Shown: positions 1 through 11,828 of the stretch, in pieces | How the letters are laid out: the number at the start of each line of letters is the position of its first letter | How positions within the stretch are numbered: the stretch's first letter is position 1 | DNA from: Adiantum capillus-veneris | Lineage: Eukaryota > Streptophyta > Polypodiopsida > Polypodiales > Pteridaceae | Length of the DNA stretch: 64,000 nucleotides | Direction: 5' to 3' | Assembly: GCA_014529385.2 (NCBI GenBank) | Contig: CM043946.1 | Coordinates: 37,276,058 to 37,340,057 of the forward strand | Program-made: the position numbers and the translations under genes | The notes under the pieces: generated by a model | Seen by the model: only the letters and a program-made list of their open reading frames with translations | Databases searched by the model: none | What the model was told of the DNA's origin: nothing

Positions 1-226
1 TTCGATGCTATAACTACACATTATTGAACAATTAAAGCTAAAACATTTGGAGGCCCTTCAAATATATTGTTATAAAGACTCATGGGTTGCTTTACTTCAA
101 ATTTATCTTGCTACCCGTGATGACAAGCTGCTTAATCCCAGCCCATAAACATGAAACCCTATGTATATTAGAGCTAAAATACAACGTGGATGTTACCAAT
201 TGCTCTTGCTAAATAGTCAATAGATG

Positions 227-227
<1 letters not shown>

Positions 228-283
<56 letters not shown>
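228..283. repeat. (TC)n(AC)n compound microsatellite
   Basis: About 32 bases of TC repeats run directly into about 24 bases of AC repeats. The same compound repeat is at 23,756-23,821 in the second copy of the duplication, with different tract lengths. Confidence 0.97.
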
Positions 284-1242
284 ATCTTTTGGGTGTATCT
301 TTGGTTCTTTTTATAATGTGGATATTCATTCAAGAGTGGAAATGATAAGAGAGCTAGCATGCAAAGCAGAGATAAAATTTATTCATTTTAGCCTCCATGA
401 AGTTCTAAAGAATAAGTTTGGAGTACAAAATCTCCTTCTAAAAAAGGGAAGGATTCATCATGGACCATAAAGAAAGCTACGAAATCCAAGAGCTCAAAGT
501 CATGGGGGATTTGTGGGGGATTTTCTAAAGATTAACGTATAGTACCACCTAAATGTACACGAGACGATCAGGTCATAAAAGGGCGGGAAGTTGCATTTAC
601 AAAAGAAAAAGGTTTTGTATTTAGTGGTATATAATGGCAAATATGTGAACGTAGGCAATGTCTTCTTATTTGTACTAGGTAATTACTTGGGTCAAAAGTA
701 CATTAGGAAAAATGTGAACCCCAAAAGGACCCTTGAGCTTAAGGGGTGATTATGCATTGAAAAATATGAGGAGGGTGGTGGCCATAACTATACCCTCTAA
801 AAAGTAGAAAGGGAGTGGAGGGAGGGGGTGGGGTCCACCATTCTTTCCTTTCAACATAAAATAATTCTCATTTGCACCCTCCAAAAACCTTGAATATATC
901 ATATGGTAAAAAAAACTAATTTTTGCCAACAAATGACCATTTTGTCAGCCATTCTCTCTCCAAATTTTCCCATTTATTTAAACCCATCCTCTCTCTTTAC
1001 AAAATCCCCCGTAGTCCTCTCTCTCCAAGCTGTCCATAGTTGCAACAACTTGGAAACTGTGTTGAAGTAGTTAAAGTAGCTCGCATCAAAGGATAAGAAG
1101 CTTTGTATGCATGCCAAATCCACTGAGTCATCAGAGGAGTCATGCACAACTTGCAGTGCCCCAGTGATGGGCCACAAGATCTAAAGAGACACAACCACTA
1201 GAGGTAGTAAAGGTTAAACAGGTGAAGCATTTGACCTAGGTT

Positions 1243-1935
1243 TTATACTCCACTTGAGGTCATCTCATACAGAGGGCTTGGATTTAAAGTTGGCTTAGTT
1301 GGACAATTGATGGAGAAGTTAGGCATCCATAGGTAGCATTCCAGAGCTACCCTTAGTTTCATGGATTGGTAGAAAAGGCAAACGGAATGCCTTGTAAAAT
1401 CGTCACTAAGTAGGGCAGTAGAAATCCTGTTATTGCGATAATAATTTTTCCATAGCACTATGGGTGTCTCTTGAGAATGCCTTCTAGAACATCACTTTGG
1501 TACAGTCATTTTAAGCTTGTGTATGGCAAGGAGGCCATTTTACCAATTGAAGTGTAAATAACAAGCTTGAGAGTCCTAAATAGAGAAAGTGACAACATGA
1601 AGAAACAATAACAAAATGAATACTTGATCTAGAATGCTTGGAGCTAGGCAGAGATGATGCCATTAACTACTACACCACCTACAAAACTCAAAACACCTAA
1701 AATTTGACTAAACACTCACTCTACTGGTGGAAGGAATTTTAGTCCTTAGATATGACAATCTTCTTGGCACATGCAAGGATACAAGTTTACGCCAAGGTGG
1801 AAAGAAACCTAGATCATTTTGTAGTAACACTCCAATGGCACCTATAGATTACAAAATGTAAACGGCAAGATCCACAAAACTAGAGTCAATGGATGGTGCC
1901 TAAAGCAATATTTTGAAAGCTTTGACCCCATTAGG
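1243..1935 (+). pseudogene. Ty3/gypsy integrase relic (copy 1)
   Basis: Plus-strand pieces of a gypsy integrase survive in several frames. Near 1,250 the reading PLEVISYRGLGF matches the usual PLEIVSDNGPGF block, with the catalytic Asp changed to Tyr. LMEKLGIHR follows, then a stop. Near 1,510 LVYGKEAILPIEV is the block after the catalytic core. Near 1,835 NGTYRL-x-NVNGKIHK belongs to the C-terminal GPY/F-type module. The zinc-binding N-terminus, the first Asp and the Glu are not recognisable. The same lesions occur at 24,770-25,480, so decay preceded the duplication. Confidence 0.75.
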
Positions 1936-1987
1936 GGAAATATGAACCCCAAAACAGCCGTGTAAGGATTCCTAATTTTAAGGGCTT

Positions 1988-2031
1988 AACACTTGTTTGG
2001 TAACCTAACAGGACATAAAAGTGTGCTATCA
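1988..2031. mobile_element. 44-bp insertion resembling the 27.4-kb TIR
   Basis: Copy 1 contains about 44 bases that are absent at the matching place in copy 2 (about 25,519). The insert, AACACTTGTTTGGTAACC followed by AACAGGACATAAAAGTGT, closely resembles the reverse complement of 27,366-27,405, the right end of the candidate transposon at 26,058-27,408. It looks like a minimal element or a footprint of that family. Confidence 0.55.
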
Positions 2032-2452
2032 GGGATTTGGAAAAAAAATCAATACTCCTATCATATGTACGTGTTTAAAGAAGTCCTTACATCAGCTCAA
2101 AGCTAAAACCACACTCTATTGAGAAACACTCACAACTCTTGATTATATGGTCATGAGGAGCAGTCAAAGCCAAAGGAGTGCTCAAAATGACCAAAAACAA
2201 CATATTTTTTAGGCGAACCCTATTTTACACAATGTACAAAATTCTCCAGTGTACAAGCATATTTTTTCTATAAACATTAGTGGGTTCTTAACCAATGTAC
2301 GTGGTTGTTGTAGCCCCAAAATGTTTTGTTTGAAATTAGAATTAAGTACAAAAAAGTTGCATTTTTCATATTCAGCTGACCTATCATCGATGTTTCTATG
2401 CCTACACCTATCATTACCACTCTCAGTCTTACTGCGGAAATATAGCATTTTG

Positions 2453-3040
2453 TCACAGAGCTATTGCAGCTTCTTTCGCTGTTGTGGCTGCGTCTAATAC
2501 TCTATCACTCACACCAGGTTTTCTGCACTCAGCTAAATACAAAGGGTCCGTAATAACAAAATCATGAGGTTTTAAGAAGATATCTCTTTTGCTTGGTGTG
2601 CTAGTCAGAGATTCTGCATTCAAGGTTGGCGTTGGGTTCTCTGGATACATGTTCTCTAAAATAGGCAACTTTTCTAACATAGTACCAACTTTTCTAACAT
2701 AGTACCAACTACTACAATTGCTGTCGAGTTTTGTGTTGCTAATGTATCCTATGTATGGAAATCCCCAATAAGTGCACTTTCAACACCTTGAAATGCTAAG
2801 AATTCTGATGTTGCAGAAGCAAGAGCTTCCAATGATGTGAGTTTCACTGCCTTAGCTCCTACACGATCATGCAACGAGGCTTCTTCTTTAGAGGATTTTG
2901 ACATGGTTTCTAAAGACCAGCTTAACCATGTTAGTAGCAAGGTTCTACTCAGTGACGAGCACTTCAGTAGCTTCTTCAAAAGTTACCACTGCATGAGCTG
3001 TGTTGCCGAAGACATTGCTATAATGAAAATTGTCCTAAAA
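2453..3040 (-). pseudogene. Unrecognised gene fragment, copy 1
   Basis: On the minus strand, pieces in different frames read TAHAVVTFEEATEVLVTE, then SLHDRVGAKAVKLTSLEALA, FQGVESALIGD, LPILENMYPENPTPT and FLKPHDFVITDPLYLAECR, ending KEAAIAL and a stop at 2,453. Frames break near 2,680-2,750, where AGTACCAACTTTTCTAACAT is tandemly duplicated. The last third recurs at 28,150-28,473 in the opposite orientation with mostly conservative amino-acid differences, which suggests both derive from a real protein. I do not recognise the family. Confidence 0.5.
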
Positions 3041-3119
3041 GCTAGTATCTTTGGAAGAGCTGGATGGAGGAGAATCAAACAAGAAACTAGTAGGTGGAGG
3101 TTGCCTTAAGTGGCCAGTT

Positions 3120-3872
3120 AGCAAAAAATTAGAATCATCTAAATTATCCGATTTAGAACAAATTTATTTATTGAGGCTTTTTAAGAGGTTAACCAATGAC
3201 CTATGAATATGCTTGTGTGAAGGTCTTCACCCTGCAACTAGCTCTATCAATCAATGTGCATTTTGGACCCAGTCCGAATGCACATCTTCGACAAACACTG
3301 CTTCATCTGAAATCCATAAGATTTGTTTTGTTGTGGTTTTAGCTGGTCAACAATCTTTCAACTCACAAAGTCAGCTTTGTTGCACAGGAAAAATATTTAC
3401 AATTCATGTTGAGTCATTTGGATTGATTGACATAAAGATACACAAAACAAAGTCAATGGAGGTAGAGCTGCTCTCCTGATAAGAAGAAGCATTCTCCTGT
3501 TCTTCAAAATTGTTGTAAAGAGAAAGGTGGAGCGCCCTGAGAGAGACGAGCAACAACAACGGCATCGTAAGGAGAAAGAGATGATCAGTAGCAACATATG
3601 CGAGCTGGTGAGAAGCTGTTGCGTACGTCACTATGATTTTGTTGCCTGGTGTGGCAGTGGTGTTTGTGAATGTGCTTTTAATTTGGCGGTACCATCTATG
3701 CTTTTGTTGGCCAATCGGATGATTCCAAGTAGCATGGCTACACTTGCATGCTTTTTTGTGAGACTCTTAGGATATCAAGGTAAAAACTTTATTCTTTCTT
3801 CACTTCTCTTACTCTCTCTTCTCTTCTCTTATCTCTCTTCTTTGCACCTCTCCCTCTCTCTCTCTCTATCTA

Positions 3873-3909
<37 letters not shown>

Positions 3910-4579
3910 GCACACACACACATATATATAGACACACACAAGAACACACTTACGCACGTGCATGCATGCACAGACACACATATGAATGTACCCATATGCG
4001 TTCATCATAGACATATCCACAGGCACAATGACAGACAACATGGATCAAGATATGTTAATGATCAAAGATCAACGGATTTAAAATACAACATATTTAGAAA
4101 TGCAGAAGCAGCACATGATCTTAACAAAGTGACAAACATCGTATCAAAATAGAGTGTCATGTTATACAAATATCATGGCATAAAATGTAGTTAGTGATTC
4201 AAATCTTGATCATGAGAAAGATAAATTGACCATCTTGGTGATCATGGCTGCCTCTATTTGACCCGTTACCCCTCTTGGACCGCGATCCAATGTTCAATGC
4301 ATGCTCGTATGACGGACGAGTGGCCTACATCTACATAGTGTGTATGTCTGAGTAAGCATCAAAGACGGATATCCATGGCAACATCTAGGTGTAAAGCAAT
4401 AATGATTGGAGGTCCCATGCATTCAACTGCCACAACACATCGATCGTCCTAAGAGGATCTTGTTGCCCTCATGAGCTACATATACCCTTATAATTGTGGA
4501 GCAGTTTGTTGTATTCTAGGCACACCAAGCTATATATGTTGGTTTCTAAATAAAACAAGGATATTTAAAAAAACAAACC

Positions 4580-4632
<53 letters not shown>

Positions 4633-5290
4633 CAATATCATCTATTAGTTGAGGTTAGTACTCTACATGGTCATGGCCTCCTGCTTTGGTCTCCAAAACT
4701 AGACCACATCCCAAAATTCATGTCTCTACCCCAATTGTTTGTTGCTGATGCACAAATTGGCTTATGAATTACTTGAACACTTGCCATTTTTGGGTAATGG
4801 TATGTGATCCATCAATACAAAAATTGGGTGTTTGATTTAATTACAACATTCAAAATTGAAGCTCAATTCATGGATTATAATGATACAAACATCATCTCCA
4901 TCAAATGGCACAAACTAAAAAGGGCAGAGATAATTGCAAGATTCAAATTCAAGTGGTCCATTACCTAGATGTTGTGGTGGTCCTTACATGGAAGCAACAA
5001 CTTAAATTCAATAATTTGTTTGAAAGCCTAGTACAGTAACTATAATAAATGTGAAAAAAATACAACATGTTTGCGATGGAAGAACATATATTAGAGGGTG
5101 TGTAAGCCCAAAACCTAGTGAACCTTCAAAATTCCTAAAACAACCAATAGAACACCCTTCCATGCTTTGATAGATTAGGGAGGGGTTGATGAAGAAAAGA
5201 TCAATCATGGAAGAATGAGTGCATAATCTCATCCCAAAATTGTACACAACTTAACTTTCCAGATTTATGCTCATCAAAGTCTACTGTTTG
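3120..5290. other. Spacer with no gene found
   Basis: This stretch holds simple repeats: TC/TA/CA tracts at about 3,850-3,945 and (TC)n at 4,580-4,626. Short open frames on both strands have no recognisable domain. I see no splice-bounded coding segment or RNA gene. Confidence 0.6.
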
Positions 5291-5295
5291 TTCAA

Positions 5296-5503
5296 TTCTA
5301 TGCTATAACTACACATTATTGAACAATTAAAGCTAAAACATTTGGAGGCCCTTCAAATATGTTTTTATAAAGACTCATGGGTTGCTTTACTTCAAATTTA
5401 TCTTGCTACCCCTGATGACAAGCTGCTTAATCCCAACCCATAAACATGAATCTTATGTATATTAGAGTTAAAATACAACCAGCACGTCACCAAGTGCTCT
5501 TCT
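5296..5503 (+). repeat. Segmental duplication, copy 2, left part
   Basis: This matches positions 1-215 of copy 1 with few differences. The match stops at the TAA target site where the CACTA element begins and resumes after the element at 23,738. Confidence 0.92.
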
Positions 5504-5506
5504 TAA

Positions 5507-5640
5507 CACTACAAGAGGCTCTTCATATTAGCAACGCTCACACAGCGACGCTCAAAAAAAAAATTCCCGGCGTCGCTATAAGCGTCGATATGAGCGTAGC
5601 AAATTTCTTTGTAAATTTGCGACGCTCATAGCGACGCCGG
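5507..5640 (+). repeat. CACTA left terminal and subterminal repeats
   Basis: The 12-bp TIR is followed by clustered copies in both orientations of GCGACGCTCA, GCGTCGCTAT and AGCGACGCC. In characterised CACTA elements such clusters bind the TNPA-type protein. That role here is inferred. Confidence 0.85.
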
Positions 5641-5669
5641 CTGGGGTAAAAAAATAACCGAGCGCGCCC

Positions 5670-5698
5670 AAAAACTCAGATCTCAGATCTGAGTTTTT
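5670..5698. repeat. 29-bp palindrome near CACTA left end
   Basis: Perfect 14-bp arms (AAAAACTCAGATCT and its complement) are separated by one C at 5,684. A palindrome of the same arm length and spacer lies near the other end at 23,480-23,508. Confidence 0.9.
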
Positions 5699-5727
5699 CG
5701 GCGCCCTCAAGCAAGGAGCAGGTAACG

Positions 5728-5769
<42 letters not shown>

Positions 5770-5920
5770 CTTCTCCACACACACACACACACACACACAC
5801 GAGGAGAGGAAGGAGAGCCAGGTATGCTCCTTCCCTCTCCTCATTCTCATGTTCCCTTCCCCTCTTTCTCTCTCCCTCTCTCTCTCTCTCACACACACAC
5901 ATACACACACACATAGTGTT

Positions 5921-5980
<60 letters not shown>

Positions 5981-6215
5981 AACAAAAACAAAAACGCACA
6001 CACACATACATAAACAAAGAATGCACACACACATTGAGAGAGAAAAAGAGAGAGAGAGAGCATGCATAAACAAAAAACGCATGCATTGAGAGAGGAAAAG
6101 AGAGAGAGAACATGCATAAACAAAAAACGCACACATTGAGAGAGGAAAAGAGAGAGAAAACGTGCATACGATCCAAAAAAATGCACACACATTGAGAGAG
6201 AAAGAGAGAGAAACT
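5728..6215. repeat. Microsatellite-rich block in CACTA
   Basis: TC, AC, AG and GAGAGAAA-type tracts alternate here. A roughly 60-bp unit containing CATGCATAAACAAAAAACGC is repeated at about 6,060 and 6,110, with related units around it. Long open frames on the minus strand consist only of Ser/Leu, Cys/Val and Arg/Glu runs and are not genes. Confidence 0.85.
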
Positions 6216-6566
6216 AATTTAACGTCGTAGGAAACTAATTAAAATTAAAAGACCTAAAGATCTAGCCGACGAGGAGTTGAACTCAAGACCTATTATTCAA
6301 GAGGGAAATGGCATAATCAATCTATCATACTTGGCATGGGTGATAGAAAGGTTATACCATTTATCTCTTTTTATTGGCACACACATCCACACACGCGCAC
6401 ACACACAAGAAGAAGAGAGTTATAACGTCGTAGGAAACTATCTTAAAAGACGTTAAAGATTAGGTTATATGTAGACTTACATTAAATTAGATTTAGGTTT
6501 ATTTTTAACTAGATTTACGTTTATTTAAGCTAGATTTAGATTTACATTATATTAGATTAGATTTAG

Positions 6567-6759
6567 GTCTCCATAGACTGCGATGCCTGCATGAAGCGGG
6601 TGAAGAAAGCCCTCAATGGAATATAGGGTATTGCTGCCTTCACTCATGGTGGGCTCCGTCGATCCAAAAGTACTGGTGAAATTTCTTCAGAAGATAGGGA
6701 AGAAGGTGGATCTTCAGGGCGGCGAGAGTCACTACATCCCCGACACAATGACCATCTAG
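6567..6759 (+). pseudogene. Captured HMA (heavy-metal-associated) domain fragment
   Basis: From 6,567 the frame reads VSIDCDACMKRVKKALNGI, then a stop. This is the first half of an HMA domain with its metal-binding CxxC (C-D-A-C). From 6,646, in another frame, MVGSVDPKVLVKFLQKIGKK is followed by VDLQGGESHYIPDTM and a stop; this is the second half. About ten residues are missing at the junction. Plant HIPP/copper-chaperone-type proteins have this order (DCxGCxxKVKKAL ... GxVDPxxVL ... TGKKxEL). It lies inside a CACTA element and is unrelated to transposition, so it is best read as a transduplicated host gene piece. Stop, deletion and small size argue against function. Confidence 0.82.
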
Positions 6760-7132
6760 ACAACCTCTAGTCATTAGACTTACGTTAAATTAGATTTAGC
6801 TTTATTTTTAGTTAGATTGACGTTTATTTAGATTTACGCTTATTTACGTTAGATCGAGCTAGTCCACGCAAGAATTACTTACGGTTTAGGGTTTAGAGTT
6901 AGACGAACAGTGAAAAGATGTTAAGATGAAGTGAAGTGCTACAGCTAGAGAAGAGGCAAAGGGGTTTTGTCCACTACATGCAGTATCATGTAGACGTGGG
7001 TGTGTAGATTTCTTGTACCCACAAATATAGGTATTGACCAATAAAGACGAGATTATAACCCGGTGGTTCTGATCTCCGTGCACCTCTAGACCGAGGTGTG
7101 CGGGGATTGGACATGACTAGAGAATGTGAGGT

Positions 7133-7135
<3 letters not shown>

Positions 7136-7207
<72 letters not shown>
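7136..7207. repeat. (AG)n microsatellite
   Basis: About 70 bases of uninterrupted AG lie roughly 65 bp upstream of the transposase start codon, so the tract probably falls in its leader. Confidence 0.97.
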
Positions 7208-7210
<3 letters not shown>

Positions 7211-7272
7211 GACGAAGAATGCCAATAGAATATTAAATTTGTTGTCCAGGTTATAAGTTTTTTATCCTCATT

Positions 7273-9155
7273 ATGAGTAGCGACGAGGATGTGGGACCGT
7301 CCAACCGAAACACCTATCTCTCAACGAGGGTCTTATGTCCTTGTAATCAATGCAAGCATGCTGTGCGACGGACAAGACATGTTTCTTTGCAGCACATTCG
7401 CGAATTTGGCGAGTTCGATCCATCTATTATAGATCGAGTTGTTGCCAATTATAACTCGTCGGACTCTGACGCTGGCCAACAAGCAGCAATCTTGCAACCC
7501 AATAGACGTGTTCGCAGGCGCTTTGGTCAAGCAGCATATGTGAGGCCACAAGATGTAGACTCTGACAGCTCGGGGGATGATCATGCAGAGCACATTCCCA
7601 ACGAGGCAATGTTTGAGCCCGAGATCGATGAAATGATCGAGACGATCATGGATTCAGAAAGGCTTATCTATGATGATATGAAAAGTGAAGCCGATACGCC
7701 ATTGTATAATGGAGCACGTATGTCTAGATTGAAAGCACTCCTGGTTCTTCTCAACATGCAGGCAAAGTTTGGATGGAGTGACACTAGCGTCACAACGCTT
7801 TTCAGGTGATCTATTACAATTAGTTTACTTTAATAGAACTCTAAATGTATAATGATCTGATAGATTTTTACACGACTGTATCATATTTTTATGTTGTGTA
7901 GATTGCTGAAAGAGCACATACTACCAGCTGACAATGTGATGCCAGATTCTCGAGATGAAGCAAGAAAGATTTTGCGAAACTTGGGGATGGATTACAATTC
8001 TATCCACGCTTGTCCTAATGACTGCATTCTTTTCAGAGGGGAATACATAGACATGGAGAAGTGTCCGAAATGTGATTCCGAAAGATATCAAGTAGATCTC
8101 CACGGGACAAAAATTCCACAAAAGGTTTTGCGACATTTCCCTCTGCTTCCTCGCATCAAGCATTTATTCGAATGTAAGTCCATGGCCGCCCTAGCATCAT
8201 GGCATGAGGAGAATAAATCTTCGGATGGTGTGCTACGAATTCCTGCAGATTGCGTAGCGTGGAAACATATAGATGGAACATGGTCGGATTTTGCCAGGGA
8301 AGCTCGAAATTTGCGCTTAGGCCTGGCTATGGATGGCGTAAATCCATTTGGTCAAAGATCAACATCTTACAGTGTATGGCCCGTTGTCATCGTCAACTAC
8401 AACATTCCCCCGTGGTTGACTACGAAGAAGGGGCACCTATGGCTAAGCTTGATTGTGCCAGGGCGATATAAAGTGGGGAATATGGATGTGTATCTTCGTC
8501 CACTATTGGAAGAGCTACAACAATTGTGGATTGGCATAGAGGTGGTGGATATAAGCCGACACACAGGACGACGGAATGCTTTGATCAGAGGCATTCTAAT
8601 GTGGACCATGCATGACTATCCCGGGCTAACAGAATGCTCAGGTGATCTATTGACACTCCTCACTCAGACACTGTAAATCTTGTTTTTTCCCCTAGTTGAT
8701 CTATTATCATGTGTATACATGCAGGGCTTCAAACAAGCGGATACAGAGCATGTGTCACATGTGGACCTAGACTGAATGCACGTAGGGCACCCTCACTGAA
8801 GAAGCAAATCTACGAAGGTCATCAAGCGTATCTTCCAGAGAATCATGTGTTACGCGACGGCTTTTTGGGAAGAGAGCCACCAAGGATGTCTGCACAAGCA
8901 TGGTTAGAGCAGAAGGAGATGTGCGATGACGGATTGCCTCCAGGGATGAAGAGACTATCTCTATGGTACGAGTTACCATACTGGCCCCGACTCATGATCA
9001 ATCACTTGCTCGATCCAATGCACATATTCAAGAATGTGGGTAATCTACTATGGGACCATTTGACCGGCAAGAAAGATACTTTGGGAGCCAGAGTTGACCT
9101 TAGAAATGTGGATCGTATGGAGCAATATTGGCCGCAAACAGCGTCTGATGGATAG
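7273..9155 (+). pseudogene. CACTA TNP2-like transposase, N-terminal and core exons
   Basis: Three exons join in frame: 7,273-7,805, 7,902-8,641 and 8,725-9,155, each with GT..AG introns. Exon 1 has the Cys-rich transposon-associated motif VLCPCNQCKH. Exon 2 has HACPNDCILFRGEY followed by CPKCDSERYQ, then RHFPLLPRIKHLF, RNLRLGLAMDGVNPFG, YSVWPVVIVNYNIPPW and LWLSLIVPGRYKVGN, all hallmark blocks of En/Spm TNP2 transposases (Transposase_21). Exon 3 carries GYRACVTCGP and LPYWPRLMINHLLDPMHIFK. The frame then reaches TAG at 9,153, where relatives continue, and TGA near 9,213, so this copy is probably dead. The protein would cut and paste the element in the nucleus. Confidence 0.93.
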
Positions 9156-9497
9156 ATAAAACTCCCTAAAGCACCATGGATTTTCACAGGAGAAAAAGTG
9201 GATTTCACAATATGAGGATGCAAAGCAAGAGCGACAAAGGGCACGAATCGAGTGGAGACGGGGAAGACAACCACCGATGCACTATCCAGCGGTTCTAGAG
9301 AGCCTACCAACCTTCATGAGCTTAAGATGGTTGCACAACCAATTGAAAAGTGCACAACAATGCGGTGACGAAGTGACTGAAGAAGAGTGGGAGTACTCTC
9401 GGGGTTGCGCGACCAAGGTAAGTTTGTAATGTACGACTAGAAGGTGACTTTATTTATAAACGTTTGAACGGCCACTCATAATCTTTGTTCGTTGTAG
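9156..9497 (+). pseudogene. Decayed central part of the transposase and intron
   Basis: Past the stop at 9,153 the same frame still reads IKLPKAPWIFTGEKVDFTI, then another stop, then sequence that does not resemble the family. CACCAAGGTAAGT supplies a good donor near 9,417, and the intron ends TTCGTTGTAG at 9,497. Confidence 0.7.
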
Positions 9498-10250
9498 TAT
9501 AAGTCATACACAGCAGCATGGTGTAAAGGTCGACATTTTAGGGTGGAACGAATCGACAAAAAGCGTTTTACTCAAGATTGTGGAATCATGGCAAAATTTA
9601 AACAATCTACTCGATCACGTTCCTCTGATGCAGATCCTGTGGTGGCAGAACTCACTTACTTCGGCATGCTGCAAGAGATTTTGAGGATCGATTACAGAGG
9701 ATTTTTTGTCGACTTGTTCGACGTGCAATGGTTCAAGATAATCATGGAGGGTCGCAACGCTACTGTGCGTAGAGGAGAGTCTGGTTTTCTTGAGGTGGAT
9801 TCTACTAAGAAATGGACTGACCTAAGAGACACTTTCGTACTACCCGAGCATTGTGAACAAGTAAGTATGTAAATAGTTACCATCCCCCTTTTACAAGTTA
9901 TGTGCTTGAAAGCTCTCATGTAAGTTATGTGGCTCTGGCAGGTAATATTTCATCCTACAAAGTCTACATCAAACTGGTGGTACGTCATAGAGGTAGCCCG
10001 TCGTAGTGCAAGGACGTATGAAGGCTACCATGTGCCAATCACAACGACATCAATGGAGGAGATCAGAGAAGATGCTCAATCAGAAGCCGCTGCGGTGGTG
10101 CCAGACGAGCATCAAGATGCTACTACTCTATATGGGGTGCATGCAGAGGAGCTACAAAATGAAACAGAGGATATGTGTTTAAACGGAGAGCTCTATATAA
10201 ATATAGGAAGTTATGCTGAGTTATGCGAGGATGAGAGAGAGATCTCTTAA
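9498..10250 (+). pseudogene. TNP2 C-terminal exons with DUF4216-like domain
   Basis: Exons 9,498-9,860 and 9,942-10,250 join in phase 0 across a GTAAGT..GCAG intron. The product has DPVVAELTYFGMLQEILRID, GFFVDLFDVQWFKI and, after the intron, QVIFHP-x-WWYVIEVARRSA. This is the order of the DUF4216 domain at the C-terminus of CACTA transposases (xVxYYGxLxEIIxLDY ... LFxCxWF ... QVFYV ... WxVVxxxPR). The acidic tail ends EDEREIS at 10,250. These exons are open, unlike the region between them and exon 3. Confidence 0.85.
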
Positions 10251-10520
10251 AGCCACAAATATTGTATTTGAACAATTTTGCTCCGTGTTGTAAAAGCTCT
10301 GGCTCTCTAAGTACCTTCCATGGTGTATAACGCTCTTTTCTACTCGCGCTCACATCTTTTGATTGAAAATTCTGAGTTTTCAACTTGCCTCTTCTATCAC
10401 TCGATTCATTGCGTCATTGTATTTATATGCGTCATTACGTCATTGTATTTAATGGTCTTTGCGTCATTGTCTACTCTATTCATTCAATATTAAGTTTAAA
10501 TATTCATGTGTTTAATGCAG

Positions 10521-11828
10521 GTATGGATGATGAGGAGTTTATTTCTTCTTTGTCACTGCAGCAGAGACAGTGGTACGTGGAGCGTCATCGCTCTGGCGCA
10601 TCATCGCGCGTTCCTACTCCATCCGCATCTCCCTCTCTTTCGCAGCATTCGGCGCGCTCCGAAGCTTCGGCGTCGACGAGACGAGCTTCACACTCGTCTA
10701 GACACCGGCGCTCTAGTGGTGGCGGTGGCGGTTGTTGTGGGGATTCCGCCACCGATGCCTCCACACCGCCTCGTGTTCGACGAGGCTCTTTACCCTCCCC
10801 TTCTTTGCCCGCCCCCACACCAGCCACAGCATCGCCATCTACGCCAGGTTTTGCACGGCTGACTGTTCCTAGAAGCTACACACCTCTACCTACTCCGCCA
10901 GGAGCCACCCCACTCGACACTCCTCGTTTCGCGGCCCAGACACCGCTGGAGACACCTGACGTCCGTACCCCCATCGACACGCCGCTAGAGACCCCTGTCG
11001 GGACACTCAGGTTCACGCGTCACCGGCCAGAGGGCTTGCCTTACTCCGTCGACATCAGCGGTGGCATCATCATGGATGATGACGGCAAGAAGGTGATCTC
11101 GCGCATGCGTGGTCTTTGCTCTCAGCTGTTTAGACACTACATACTAAACAAATGGAGTGAAGTACCAAGTGATTTAAAAAACATAGTCATCAGCATACTT
11201 CATGATGAGTTTCCCGTTCCAACACGGGATCAGCGCTTCAATGAAGACCTGATGAAGATTCGAATGCGCGAATACTGCAAACACAAGCGTTCCGAAGTGC
11301 AAAAAGCAATTAAGAATGGGTGGAACAGGCCAGATTGGCTGGCCAAAGAAGATTGGAAGAATGCGAAGAAAGCAGCGCGCGAGAATCCCGACAAGTGGAA
11401 GCAACAAAAGGATGCAGCCAGAGCGCGAGTAGAGGCAGGGAGCTCGCACCACTTGGGGAGCGGTGGATAGCGGTGGATGGGCATCATTTGAGGCCGATTT
11501 TGTAAGTCTTTTCACATTGCTCTTTATGCATGTTCGATAGTTTAGGGTTTATGAGTTTTTTAGTTCTAACATAATGAAATCTTTGTATGTTTTGACAGTG
11601 GTCGATGACAGGACGTGATCCCACACCGTACGAGCGCGAGTACGCAGGCAGGAAGGGCTTAAACACCCTGATGGACATTCTCAGTTCTCGCGGCGGCATG
11701 GTTAGTATTAGGGTTTACTCTTTTTTATTTTTTGTATTGTTTTATAAATGTCGTTATATGTTTATACTTACTGAAAACTATCTTATTGTCTTTTTTTGCA
11801 GAATCCGACAGATACGCCGCTTGGACGT
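10521..11828 (+). pseudogene. TNPA-like (Ptta/En/Spm) gene, broken by retrotransposon
   Basis: An acceptor (TTTAATGCAG) precedes the exon at 10,521 and ATG is at 10,523. The first 180 residues are rich in Ser, Pro, Thr and Arg with repeated TPLETP/DTP-type motifs. The second part (SRMRGLCSQLFRHYILNKWS, LMKIRMREYCKHKRSEV, NGWNRPDWLAKEDW) matches the plant En/Spm Transposase_24 family, second gene of CACTA elements, whose product binds subterminal repeats. The frame meets TAG at 11,468. Further coding pieces follow at 11,599-11,699 (SMTGRDPTPYEREY) and 11,802-11,828, where the gypsy LTR interrupts the exon. The rest resumes at 23,140. Confidence 0.85.

Larger units (their letters stand above)
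1..2421 (+). repeat. Segmental duplication, copy 1
   Basis: This block is repeated in the same orientation from 5,296. The second copy is split by the CACTA element and resumes at 23,738, ending near 25,919. The copies share the opening TATGCTATAACTACACATT, the TC/AC microsatellite, the dead integrase and the stretch containing GTACGTGGTTGTTG, with scattered substitutions and small indels. Copy 1 has no transposon at the position matching 5,507. Its left end lies at or beyond the window edge. Confidence 0.9.

Noticed and set aside
750-932. Minus-strand ORF that recurs near 24,281-24,505
   Set aside because: Both copies are explained by the segmental duplication; the reading frames differ at the N-terminus and no domain is visible.
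3527-3931. 134-aa plus-strand ORF
   Set aside because: The C-terminal third is TC/TA/CA microsatellite and the rest has no recognisable motif.
5576-6190. Long minus-strand open frames of 160-204 codons
   Set aside because: They translate TC/AC/AG microsatellites into Ser-Leu, Cys-Val and Arg-Glu runs; all overlapping frames are equally open.
6241-6345. tRNA-like box B (GAGTTCAACTC) on the minus strand
   Set aside because: The word resembles a tRNA B box, but no box A, cloverleaf or SINE tail can be drawn; at most a very old relic.
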